From assembly GCA_039028895.1 (NCBI GenBank), contig JBCCHF010000002.1, positions 124,001-188,000 of the forward strand: a stretch of DNA of 64,000 nt, in the 5' to 3' direction. Origin of the DNA: JAHDCJ01 sp039028895 (GTDB lineage Bacteria; Bacteroidota; Bacteroidia; Chitinophagales; Saprospiraceae). This document shows, piece after piece, positions 25,517-34,292 of the stretch. The notes under the pieces were generated by a model that saw nothing but the letters and a program-made list of their open reading frames with translations, had not been told where the DNA came from and did no database searches. How positions within the stretch are numbered: the stretch's first letter is position 1; each line of letters starts with the position of its first letter. The position numbers and the translations under genes were made by a program.

Positions 25517-28486
25517 ATGAAAGACAATAATTACCAAAAAACATTCCTAAGATTAGAAATCGGGGGTCACACCAGTGAAATAACTGAATTACTGGTCACT
25601 TCTGATGGTAAACAGATCATTACCTCCAGCGTCGATAAAACCATACGAATTTGGGATGTTGCATCCAGTAAAGAAATAGCTAAAATACTTGGGCAAATTG
25701 ACACAGGAGCATCTGGTGTAATAAGAGCAATGGCACTCAGTCCTGATGACAAGTATCTTATCGCTGCAGTATATACTGGTCCAGGGCATCAATCCAATAG
25801 TCCCCCATATGACCCTAACGACGTCTTAATACGAATTTATGATTTCCAAACGCGAGATCTTGTTAGAGTCTTTGCTCCTGGAAACACCAATGTTATTATT
25901 TCCCTTGATATGAGTTCGGATGGGAAATATCTCGTAGCTGGGTCTGATGATTCAACTATTAAGATTTGGGATTTTCCAAAGCTTATGTCTACAGAAGAAT
26001 CTCCAAAGCCTTTCAAAGAGTTATCTGATGACCCCTTGATAAGTAGACCAAAGGGGCTTAAGATCGTTAATCACGAAGATGATTATAGGTTAATTATAGC
26101 AGATTTTGGAGAATATAATAATCAGGTTTATATCTATTCATTTAATCAAGACAAATTCATTGCTTCCGATAAGCTTGGAGAACAAGGTGTTTGGCTGGAA
26201 TACATTTCTGTAAGTGACGATTTTATAGCCGTTTGTGGTGATTCGCATGAAATCACGATCTACAATCTTGATCTCGAAGTAATAAAGAAATTAGCAAGTG
26301 AGCCTAATCCTGTAGATGTCATTTTTTCACCTGATGGAAATTACCTTTTGGTTGGTACCACTGAAACACCTGACAACCATCCCTTTTTTTGTCAGGTTTT
26401 TGATGTAAAAAAGGATTTCAAATTAATCACAAAATTCAAGGGGCACGACGCTAAAACCCAGGCAGTCGAATTTGTCGATAATCAAACCGCAATATCCTGT
26501 GGTGGGAATAAGAAAGAAATTCTGACCTGGAATATCCTAACGGGAGAAATTAAAGACAAGATCGAACCGGTCGGGTCCACTATTTACGCATTAGGAATTG
26601 ATGGAAAAAGAATAGCCTTTGGTTTTTCTCAGGATTTTAAGAAAGACGAAAACAATTATGCACCTCTTGAAAAAGTTTTTGATCTTGAAGACTTCACCAT
26701 AACTGATCTTGATACTAAAGATCAAAAAAACTTTAAAAGAGCCAGGATTGAGAAAGATGGCGAGGTTCTGTATATAGACCCTGATTCTACCTGGGATCTT
26801 TTCCTGATAAGGGACAACTCTAATTATTACCGGATGTGGAGAGATGGCGGTTGGTATTATCATGAAGTTTATAGTTTCACCGACGATAATATGATTGTCA
26901 CTGGAGGTCGAGGAGGTGAGGTTAGAGCTTATACAAGAGACGGTTATACTCAATCAAAGTTCATTGGTCATGCGGGAAAAGTCTGGGATCTTGCCACTCA
27001 GGGAAACTGGATGGTTACAGGCGGTGTAGAGCAAGTCGTCAAGCTTTGGAACCTTGACCAATTGAAAAATGGGGAAGGAGAAATTTTTCCGATGTTAAAT
27101 TTCTTTTTTTCAACTGAAGGCGAATGGGTAGTATGGAGTCAAAGTGGGTTTTACCATGCCAGTACAAAAGGAGACAAGTATGTAGGGTACCATATAAACC
27201 AGGGAGAGATTGAAGAAGCACTTTTTTATACATCAGACAGATTTATTAAATCCTTATTCAGACCTGATGTCATTAAGGCAATTATTGAGACTGGAAGTGA
27301 AAAAGCGGCATTGGCAAAGTTAAACTTGAGCGAGGCCGCTGAAGTTACCAATATCCTGCCTCCAAAAGTGATCTATAAAGGCCCATTGGTTCATTCAACG
27401 GATCAACATACCTACCAGCTTTCGTGGTCTGTTGACAGCTCAAATGAGCAGGCAACTAGAACATGGATACTTAGAAATGATGAATTTTACTGGCAACTTA
27501 GCCAGAAAGACGGAAAAGTAGAAGGTGATCACAGATTAACCATCGATCTGTTGCCAGGCACAAATACCATCAAGATTCTTGCGGAAAGTATCATTTCAAA
27601 AAGTAATCCGATTACGATTACTATTGATGCAAATATCCCTAAAATTGAAAAACGGGGTGGAATGGATCTTTCTTCCCCTTCGAATAATCTCGTTGAAGTG
27701 GAGCCCAATCTTTACCTCCTCTCAATTGGTGTTTCTATTTACAATCCTTCTGCAAGGGTAAAAAATCTGAATTTTGCACATAGTGATGCTCAACAGGTAA
27801 ATTCCAGTTTTAATAAACAGGGAGGCAAATTATTCAATACGGTATCTTCTAAACTAATAATCAACCAGGAAGCCACTAAGAAAGGGATTCTTGAGGCAGT
27901 AGATTGGATGAAGAAAGAGATTACATCCCGAGAAAAAAACAAAAAGGACAACAAACAAGTTAGCAGAGATATTGCCGTAGTTTTTATGGCAGGTCATGGT
28001 ATTAAAAAGGATGATAAATTCTATTTCCTAAATCATGACTGTGATCTGGATGATCTGGAAAATACTGCCATTTCTCTTCTGGATCTTGGTGAAGTCATTA
28101 CTTCTTTTTCTTCAGAAATCGTCATTTTCACCGACGCCTGTCATGCTGGAAAAATCAGTTCCGATCTGGCAGAATTGATTGATAGTAAAGAATTGAACAA
28201 GAGGCTTAACGCAATAAATGAAAGAGCTCAGATCATATTAAATGCCACTACTGCAGGAAAGCCAGCCTATGAATCAAAAGATGAACAAAGAGGAATTTTT
28301 ACAGGGATGTTACTCGAAGGTTTAAAGGATCGTGAAGAAGTTACTATCCTTCATCTCGCTGATTTTGTTTCTTATAATGTCAAGAAAAAAACAAAAAAAT
28401 TCCCTGGAGGGGCCCAAACCCCAATTTTAACAATTTATGGTAGTCTCGATAATTATGAAATCTATAAAAACGACGACAACACATAG
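25517..28486 (+). CDS. WD40 propeller-caspase (peptidase C14-like) protein
   Basis: A 989-residue protein without a signal peptide, so probably cytoplasmic. Residues about 15-560 carry WD40 repeats (GHTSEITELLVTSDGK, VDKTIRIWDV, DDSTIKIWDF, GHAGKVWDLA, VEQVVKLWNLD), enough for one or two propellers. Residues about 610-715 look like an Ig-like beta-sandwich. The C-terminal part (about 732-985) is a caspase-hemoglobinase domain: LYLLSIGVSIYN opening strand, catalytic His827 in VVFMAGHGIKK, catalytic Cys875 in VIFTDACHAGKIS, and a later GGAQTPIL strand. Both dyad residues are present, so it is likely an active endopeptidase. In known bacterial and eukaryotic proteins WD40 repeats sense or scaffold and the caspase domain executes; the substrate here is unknown, with the operon neighbours the first candidates. 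Confidence 0.92.
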   Translation: MKDNNYQKTFLRLEIGGHTSEITELLVTSDGKQIITSSVDKTIRIWDVASSKEIAKILGQIDTGASGVIRAMALSPDDKYLIAAVYTGPGHQSNSPPYDPNDVLIRIYDFQTRDLVRVFAPGNTNVIISLDMSSDGKYLVAGSDDSTIKIWDFPKLMSTEESPKPFKELSDDPLISRPKGLKIVNHEDDYRLIIADFGEYNNQVYIYSFNQDKFIASDKLGEQGVWLEYISVSDDFIAVCGDSHEITIYNLDLEVIKKLASEPNPVDVIFSPDGNYLLVGTTETPDNHPFFCQVFDVKKDFKLITKFKGHDAKTQAVEFVDNQTAISCGGNKKEILTWNILTGEIKDKIEPVGSTIYALGIDGKRIAFGFSQDFKKDENNYAPLEKVFDLEDFTITDLDTKDQKNFKRARIEKDGEVLYIDPDSTWDLFLIRDNSNYYRMWRDGGWYYHEVYSFTDDNMIVTGGRGGEVRAYTRDGYTQSKFIGHAGKVWDLATQGNWMVTGGVEQVVKLWNLDQLKNGEGEIFPMLNFFFSTEGEWVVWSQSGFYHASTKGDKYVGYHINQGEIEEALFYTSDRFIKSLFRPDVIKAIIETGSEKAALAKLNLSEAAEVTNILPPKVIYKGPLVHSTDQHTYQLSWSVDSSNEQATRTWILRNDEFYWQLSQKDGKVEGDHRLTIDLLPGTNTIKILAESIISKSNPITITIDANIPKIEKRGGMDLSSPSNNLVEVEPNLYLLSIGVSIYNPSARVKNLNFAHSDAQQVNSSFNKQGGKLFNTVSSKLIINQEATKKGILEAVDWMKKEITSREKNKKDNKQVSRDIAVVFMAGHGIKKDDKFYFLNHDCDLDDLENTAISLLDLGEVITSFSSEIVIFTDACHAGKISSDLAELIDSKELNKRLNAINERAQIILNATTAGKPAYESKDEQRGIFTGMLLEGLKDREEVTILHLADFVSYNVKKKTKKFPGGAQTPILTIYGSLDNYEIYKNDDNT

Positions 28487-29419
28487 ATGAAATTTGGAAA
28501 ACTTTTCGATATCAGTAATGTGGATTTCAAACTCCCAGCAGATGCCTCTGGCACTGGCAGGTTATTATCAAATCTCCCGGAAAGAGAAGGTCCCTTAAAA
28601 GTATACATCGGTTGTACCGGGTGGAGCATGAAAGAATGGATAGGCAAGGTCTACCCACCAAAGACTAAAGCAAAAGATTTCCTATTTTATTATTCTCGAC
28701 AGTTTAACACTATTGAGCTGAATACCACTCATTACCGAACCCCAGACGAAAAGACCATTGAGAAATGGAAATCTGAATCTGGTGATAACTTCAGATTTTG
28801 CCCAAAGATACTGCAGGCGATCAGTCATAGAAGAGACCTTGGAAAAGACAATCCATTAGTAGACAAGTTTACAGCAGCCGTTTACGGGTTAGAAGAAAAA
28901 CTAGGTAGTTGTTTCATGCAACTTCCCCCCTATTTCGACAAAAACAGATTGCCGATACTCATTAATTTCCTGGAAAGTTGGCCGAAGGAAATCGCACTGG
29001 GAATTGAGTTCAGACATGAAAGCTGGTTTGAAGATGTTCAGGTGAAAACCGAAGTATTCAATGCCCTTGAAGAAAATAGGATTGGTACTGTTATCACAGA
29101 TGTTTCCGGAAGAAGAGATGTACTCCACCAAAGACTGACAACGCCAATAGCCATGATTAGATTTGTAGGGAACGGACTCCATCCAACAGATTATTCAAGG
29201 ATTGACGAATGGGTAAGCAGACTGAAGGATTGGGCTGATGCCGGGCTCAAAGAGGTCTACTTTTTCCCCCATGAGCCCGACAATATTTTGGCTCCCGACC
29301 TTGCGGTCTATTTTGTAAATCAGCTGAATGCTGCTCTTGACCTGGGGTTAAAACCACCTACATTAATCGGCGCATTTCCGGAAGGTCAAAATCCTGAAGG
29401 GCAGATCAGCTTATTTTGA
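28487..29419 (+). CDS. DUF72 (YecE-like) TIM-barrel protein
   Basis: A 310-residue DUF72 protein, slightly longer than the usual 230-290 because of a 35-residue N-terminal extension. Family motifs are YIGCTGWSMKEWIGKVYPP, then YSRQFNTIELNTTHYRTP, FRFCPKILQAISHRRDL, FMQLPPYFD, LGIEFRHESWF, and YFFPHEPDN. The biochemical role of DUF72 is not established. Its ATG follows directly on the TAG of the WD40-caspase gene, so it is translationally coupled to that operon. Its last 9 bases overlap the end of the convergent M61 peptidase gene. Whether it belongs functionally to the caspase system is open. Confidence 0.9.
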   Translation: MKFGKLFDISNVDFKLPADASGTGRLLSNLPEREGPLKVYIGCTGWSMKEWIGKVYPPKTKAKDFLFYYSRQFNTIELNTTHYRTPDEKTIEKWKSESGDNFRFCPKILQAISHRRDLGKDNPLVDKFTAAVYGLEEKLGSCFMQLPPYFDKNRLPILINFLESWPKEIALGIEFRHESWFEDVQVKTEVFNALEENRIGTVITDVSGRRDVLHQRLTTPIAMIRFVGNGLHPTDYSRIDEWVSRLKDWADAGLKEVYFFPHEPDNILAPDLAVYFVNQLNAALDLGLKPPTLIGAFPEGQNPEGQISLF

Positions 29420-31288
29420 ATCAGAGTTATCTCCGTCTGGCATATCTTCTCCGGCCATGCGATAATCACCTAGCCATGCTTTACGCAATGCCATCTGGGC
29501 GTCAGTAGGGTTTTCAGTGAGGTCAAATGCATGCTTAACCTCCACTTCTACAGTACTTATTACTGATTTCAGCTCTACTTCCTCTCCTGCTCTTTCTACC
29601 ACTACAGAAAGGTCATCTCCTTCCTTGCCGTTGATCATATAATTGGTAAAAACTGCATTAATATTTTCAAGGCTGAGTGCATCATCATTCCATTTCAGCA
29701 ATACATCTTTGCTTTGCAATCCGATCGATTTCCCAAAATCGTCAAGCAAATCGGCATTCTGAATAAAGAATTGACCAGTACCAGGATTAAAGCCAATGGC
29801 GTTTTCTAATCCACCAAGCGTTCTTTCTTTGATTTTTTTAACCGGATAATAATCGATTCCAGCAGCTTTCAATAACTCCTGAATCGGCAATGGCTCAGGT
29901 CCAGCGACATGTGTATTTAGGAAATCTCCGACTTCCTTCCCTGAAAAGGAAACAATTTTGTCGAATAGCTCATCATCCTTGAAAGGTTTATCTTTTCCAT
30001 ATTCTTCCGTAAGGTCATTCATAAGGTCTTGTAAACTATATTCGCCTTCTGAATGAATAAGTAGTTCAAGGTCAAGGCACATACCGATAAGCGCCCCCTT
30101 TTGGTAAACATTCAGGTATTCTTCTTTATGCTCATCAAGGCATCCTTCAGACATTTCAGTAAAAGGCAGGTCATCAGTATACTGTTCTGCTCCTCTCACT
30201 TTTTCAGCAATTACATCAAGGTAATTCTCAATCGGCATTAAGCGCTGATGAACCTGAACATGGCCAGCTGCATATTCGGTAACTCCTTCGTAAAGCCAAA
30301 GGTGTTTTGACATTTTGGGATTGATGAAATCGAAATAACGAATTTCTTCAGAATGGATATTGAGCGGTGTGACAATATGATAAAATTCGTGGGCAGACAC
30401 ATCACGCACAGTTTGCGCAATTTGCTCAGGAGCCATTTCCGGGAGGACATACATTGATGAATAGTTATGCTCCAGTGCTCCGTATCCTCCTGAAGCGGTA
30501 AAACCATCTGTCAGGTAAACCAAAAAGGCATATCGGTCAACAGGGAGTGTACCTCCAAGATAAGTCAGCAAACCTTCAAGGATAGGACCGATCTCACCTG
30601 CCAAAAATTCAGAGGTAACTCTGTTAGTTGGAGAATATGTTGAAATCAAGACATCAGCATTGCCAATTTTCAGCACCACAGTATCTGGTTTGCAAAACAT
30701 GATCGGATGATCAACAAAGTCGTTATAATTTTCAGAAACAAACACATCAGTATCTTCATCTCCACCGTCTCTTAGCAATGTAGTGGCACCAAAAAAATCA
30801 GCTGGCCGCTCAACGATCAATCTTATTGGCAATCTGGGAGCATCTTTAAAATAACCGAAAAACCCATGGTTGTTAAACACAAAATTCCGTTCTTTTTCAA
30901 TATTTGTACCTCCTGGTTCGAAGACTTTATTCCCTAGTCGTGTATCCCATGTATCTTCAACTGAATAAACAATTTTGGCGAGTTTTTTCGGCTTGGAAAT
31001 GATCCAGGTGTTATCGTCAGGATGGCGCACCTTTAACTCCTTTCCCTTCTTGTCGAAAGCTTTGAAATTACTCACAAATCGACCAAAATCGTAAATATCA
31101 TAAGTTCCGGGTACGATCTTGGGCAGGTGAAATGTAGTTTCTTTACCAGAAAATTTTGGTGGGGTCAATTCAACAACAAACTGATCATTACTGATCTGGT
31201 TCAAATCGACTTTGTAAACCAATTCCTGTTGGGCAATAGCAGAGGAAAACAACAACAAACCAAAAAGGCTTGACAAAAAGAATTTCAT
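29411..31288 (-). CDS. M61 family metallopeptidase with PDZ domain
   Basis: A 625-residue exported protein with a signal peptide (FLSSLFGLLLFSSAIA, cleavage before QQELV). The N-terminal beta domain (about 25-190) is typical of M61 glycyl-aminopeptidase-like proteins. The zinc site is intact: His300, Glu301 and His304 in HEFYH, with Glu334 in LWLYEGVTEY as third ligand. A PDZ domain (about 490-590) follows, including NAIGFNPGTGQFFIQNADLLD. It probably trims peptides in the periplasm; its specificity cannot be read. A canonical promoter sits at 31421-31449, giving a leader of about 125 bases that can fold into a hairpin. Confidence 0.92.
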   Translation of the reverse strand: MKFFLSSLFGLLLFSSAIAQQELVYKVDLNQISNDQFVVELTPPKFSGKETTFHLPKIVPGTYDIYDFGRFVSNFKAFDKKGKELKVRHPDDNTWIISKPKKLAKIVYSVEDTWDTRLGNKVFEPGGTNIEKERNFVFNNHGFFGYFKDAPRLPIRLIVERPADFFGATTLLRDGGDEDTDVFVSENYNDFVDHPIMFCKPDTVVLKIGNADVLISTYSPTNRVTSEFLAGEIGPILEGLLTYLGGTLPVDRYAFLVYLTDGFTASGGYGALEHNYSSMYVLPEMAPEQIAQTVRDVSAHEFYHIVTPLNIHSEEIRYFDFINPKMSKHLWLYEGVTEYAAGHVQVHQRLMPIENYLDVIAEKVRGAEQYTDDLPFTEMSEGCLDEHKEEYLNVYQKGALIGMCLDLELLIHSEGEYSLQDLMNDLTEEYGKDKPFKDDELFDKIVSFSGKEVGDFLNTHVAGPEPLPIQELLKAAGIDYYPVKKIKERTLGGLENAIGFNPGTGQFFIQNADLLDDFGKSIGLQSKDVLLKWNDDALSLENINAVFTNYMINGKEGDDLSVVVERAGEEVELKSVISTVEVEVKHAFDLTENPTDAQMALRKAWLGDYRMAGEDMPDGDNSDSK

Positions 31289-31642
31289 AATGATTGAATT
31301 TGTTAAGAGAAGATTTTTGACAAAAGTTAATTCGAGTTTAGAATGCTAAAAAAGAACGGACAATAGAATTGGCCGGAGTGCGAAGCGCTGACGACTTTTG
31401 TCCTTAAACCTAGATAGTCGCAAAAGTACTAAGTTTAATTCTCTCTCAATAACGGGCTTTTAGGAGGTATATTTTTTTAACAAAAAGTTAAACACTGACG
31501 GTTTTAAACGAATCTTGATTTTCTATGACACAAGGATTTATATGGCCAGAGATGGATTTTCTTCCAAAAATTCATCAAATTGGTCTAAATTCCTGTAGAT
31601 TTAAGTAGCAAGTTCGGATTTTCGGTTTCTCAATTTTCTTAT
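31289..31642. other. 354-bp divergent intergenic region (M61 peptidase / 2TM protein)
   Basis: It holds the M61 promoter on the minus strand, a paired GGACAA/TTGTCC structure at 31358-31403 that would lie in the M61 leader, and at 31472-31493 an A/T-rich motif containing the inverted repeat TTAAC-AAAAA-GTTAA, nearly repeated at 41559-41581. No convincing promoter is seen for the plus-strand gene; TAGATTTA near 31595 is a one-mismatch -7 candidate. No ORF of note. Confidence 0.6.
31421..31449 (-). promoter_or_regulatory. Bacteroidota-type promoter of the M61 peptidase gene
   Basis: Minus-strand TTG (31447-31449), 18-base spacer, TACTTTTG (31421-31428): a full match to TTG-N17-23-TAnnTTTG. Transcription should begin near 31414. 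Confidence 0.7.
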
Positions 31643-32083
31643 ATGGACACTAGCGAATACTACCAAAACCTCGACAAATCACCTAATTACAAAAAGGCAC
31701 GTAAAAGAGTCAGATCGATCAGACGCTTTTATCGTTTCCTTGGTACCTATATTTTGATATCCGCTTTTTTGGCGGCTATTAACATAGTAACATCTCCGTT
31801 TTACTTCTGGGCTATCTTTCCAATCCTGGGCATGGGACTTGCTGTTGGGCTGAGTTATATCAAGGTTTTTGGCCTGCCTTTCGTCGGTGCTATGGATGAA
31901 GAATGGGAAAATGAAAAACTAAAGGAAGAGATCATGAAAATGGACATGGCCGATAATAATATAGATTGGCAAGCGCAATACCATGATCACCATCAACAGC
32001 ACCTTGACCTTGAAGAAGATATTGGCATGAAAGATCTTGATTATGAGACGCTCAAGAAAGAATTTGGCGATGAATTCGATTAA
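31643..32083 (+). CDS. 2TM domain protein
   Basis: A 146-residue protein of the Bacteroidota 2TM-domain type: a basic N-terminus (KKARKRVRSIRRFYRF), two closely spaced transmembrane helices (about 34-55 and 58-80) joined by a short SPFYFW turn, then an acidic helical tail (EEWENEKLKEEIMKMD) and a His/Asp-rich segment (YHDHHQQHLDLEED) that could bind metal. In some Bacteroidota this module is fused to LytTR-type sensor kinases; here it stands alone and its role is unknown. Its stop codon abuts the stop of the convergent OmpA-family gene with no base between. Confidence 0.8.
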   Translation: MDTSEYYQNLDKSPNYKKARKRVRSIRRFYRFLGTYILISAFLAAINIVTSPFYFWAIFPILGMGLAVGLSYIKVFGLPFVGAMDEEWENEKLKEEIMKMDMADNNIDWQAQYHDHHQQHLDLEEDIGMKDLDYETLKKEFGDEFD

Positions 32084-34177
32084 TTATCGGATAACTTCAA
32101 TCTCTACTCTCCTGTTTTTGGAACGGGCTCCCTCATCACCCTCTGTGATTATCTCTCCTTCTCCCTGTAGTTTGATCTGAGCCTGTGGCACTCCATGCTG
32201 GATAAGTTGCTCGTAAACGGCTATAGCTCTTTGTTCTGATAAGGTTTTGTTTTGCTCCGCACTCCCGACATCATCAGCAAATCCCTTTATGGCTACTTTG
32301 ATAAAAGCATTCATTTTTAATACCTCTGCAACGGATTTGATCTTTTTTGTCGTAGATGGATCTAAAGTTGAAGAACCTGAATCAAAATAGAAGACCAGTT
32401 CTTCTGGTGTAAAAATCTCATCTGTAAAATCGAACATCTCTTTTACGCCGTAATCATAGTTTTCGGTTTTCGGTGATAATGCTGGTTTTTTGGCCATAGC
32501 CATTGAAACAGATTCGAGGAGCACATCCCATTTAAAGGAATGTTCATCCAATCCCAGGTCAATTACAGTCGCTTCCACATATAGCATATAACCTTCTTTA
32601 TCTACATGGAAAGCATAGCTGTCAGCAAAAGGAATGCACATGGAATAAAAACCATCAACATTAGTCTCGATAGAGTATTTTTGATCATGGTGGAGCGCAT
32701 TAACCACTGCTTGAATGGTTCTTCCAGAATTTTTATCCATCACCGTGCCTTGTAAAACGATCACGGGAATAGACCTGAAATCCTGAGGTAATTCTGACTG
32801 GTACACATCAAGGCCTCCCTCCCCCTCAAGTCGGTCAGAAGCAAAATAAAGACTTTTGCCATCAGGGCCCACAAAGATGCCAGTTTCCTGGAATTGAGAA
32901 TTGATAGGATACGGTAAATGTTCAGCCAATGACCAGGATCGTCTTTGCTTCCTGCTCATAAACAAGTCGGCCTCACCAAATCCGGGGTGACCGTTTGAAG
33001 CGAAATACAGAGTTGCACCATCAGCAGCTATGAAAGGCGATTCCTCATCACCAGGGGTGTTGATATTAGGGCCCAGGTTCTTTGGAGTTGTCCATTCACC
33101 TTTCACCAAGGTACTAACCCATATATCGGATCCTCCATACCCTCCTTCACGGGTTGAAGCAAAATAAAGCGTCTTTTCATCGCATGTCACACAAGGCTGA
33201 GAATCCCAGGCTTCTGAATTTAGATTCCCTTCCGGCTCTTCGAGGAAAAAAGCACCTTTACGGTCAACTTCAGAATGGAATATATCGCAACTTCTGGTTG
33301 GGTCATCACGTTGACAACTGGCCAGGAAAATTTTGCGTTGTCCATAGGTAAACTTGGCCAGTCCCTCGTTTTCATTGGTGTTAATCACACCTTTAAGTGG
33401 TTGGCCCAAACCCCAGGTGTCTTTAAGTCGGTTGCTGACAAAAATATTTTCATTGTATTGCTCAGGCAAATCAGGATAAGGCATTTTACGGGTCGTATAT
33501 AACAAAAGGCTGCCATCAGATGCCACACTGGGGAAGTACTCATCATCAGGGGTATTGACATGTTTGCCTAGGTTTTCGGGAGGTTGTGTACCTGAGGCCT
33601 GCACGACAGCCATCAAGAGTTCACAGTTCTGCAATCTGACCGGTAAAAGGGCGTCAAAAAAACGTTCGGCCCGAACTTCCTTTTTGGCATTGGCATAGCG
33701 CTCCTCCTTCATCTTTTCGTAGATCTTGTAGTTTTCGTGGGCGTTGAGGATATCCCCTAAACGAAATAATACTTCTCCATACTCGAAATAAGCAGCTCTC
33801 GATAATTTCGGATTTAGCTCAAATGATACAGAGTAGGCCTCAAGAGCAGCTTCATAGTCTCTTAATTCATAGTGAACCAGGCCTAGCAAACGGTGGGCAA
33901 CAGACATTTTCGGTCTCTTGTTGATAATGGCGTTGAGCTCTAGCCTTGCACGTTTGAATTGCTTTTGGTTAATGAGGTCTTCCGCAAGTTGGAGTGACCC
34001 CAAAACGGGTTGGTTGTTCTGTACAACATCCTTCTTGGATCCTTCTTTCTTTGACCCTTCTTTTTTAGCAATTTCCTTCTTGTCAGGTTTGGTGTCCTGG
34101 TCTTTTTCTACATTATCTGTTTGGGCATACACAAATGTTGAAAAGAACAAAAATGTCAGGAGCAATATTTTGTTCAT
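32084..34177 (-). CDS. PorE-like OmpA-family protein (TPR, PD40, regulatory-like, OmpA domains)
   Basis: A 697-residue exported protein with a type I signal peptide (LLLTFLFFSTFVYA, cleavage before QTD). A short low-complexity stretch with the repeat KKEGSKKEGSKKD follows (about 30-50). Then come TPR repeats (about 55-155), a PD40/WD40-like propeller (about 210-465; blades with LYFASTREGGYGGSDIWVS and LYFASNGHPGFGEADLFMS), a carboxypeptidase-regulatory-like domain (about 475-560) and a C-terminal OmpA domain (about 585-697; FYFDSGSSTLDP, IKGFADDVGSAEQNKTLSEQ, SKNRRVEIEV) that binds peptidoglycan. This domain order matches PorE, a type IX secretion/gliding accessory protein, though PorE of P. 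gingivalis is a lipoprotein. Related paralogues are common, so PorE identity is probable rather than certain. Confidence 0.87.
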   Translation of the reverse strand: MNKILLLTFLFFSTFVYAQTDNVEKDQDTKPDKKEIAKKEGSKKEGSKKDVVQNNQPVLGSLQLAEDLINQKQFKRARLELNAIINKRPKMSVAHRLLGLVHYELRDYEAALEAYSVSFELNPKLSRAAYFEYGEVLFRLGDILNAHENYKIYEKMKEERYANAKKEVRAERFFDALLPVRLQNCELLMAVVQASGTQPPENLGKHVNTPDDEYFPSVASDGSLLLYTTRKMPYPDLPEQYNENIFVSNRLKDTWGLGQPLKGVINTNENEGLAKFTYGQRKIFLASCQRDDPTRSCDIFHSEVDRKGAFFLEEPEGNLNSEAWDSQPCVTCDEKTLYFASTREGGYGGSDIWVSTLVKGEWTTPKNLGPNINTPGDEESPFIAADGATLYFASNGHPGFGEADLFMSRKQRRSWSLAEHLPYPINSQFQETGIFVGPDGKSLYFASDRLEGEGGLDVYQSELPQDFRSIPVIVLQGTVMDKNSGRTIQAVVNALHHDQKYSIETNVDGFYSMCIPFADSYAFHVDKEGYMLYVEATVIDLGLDEHSFKWDVLLESVSMAMAKKPALSPKTENYDYGVKEMFDFTDEIFTPEELVFYFDSGSSTLDPSTTKKIKSVAEVLKMNAFIKVAIKGFADDVGSAEQNKTLSEQRAIAVYEQLIQHGVPQAQIKLQGEGEIITEGDEGARSKNRRVEIEVIR

Positions 34178-34292
34178 ATCCGTTCTGTTTCAATGGCTTA
34201 TATTAGCCCTTTTTAAGGTGCTATCCAAATTATTTTCTAACTTCATTGTGACAGGAATATCCCGTTGGTAACCTGGAATTACACCTTCTTTT

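Noticed and set aside
34040..34100. Repeated GSKKEGSKKE-type codons in the OmpA-family gene as a sign of a sequencing error or frameshift
   Set aside because: The reading frame stays open and the signal peptide and TPRs on either side are in the same frame; it is a short low-complexity linker.
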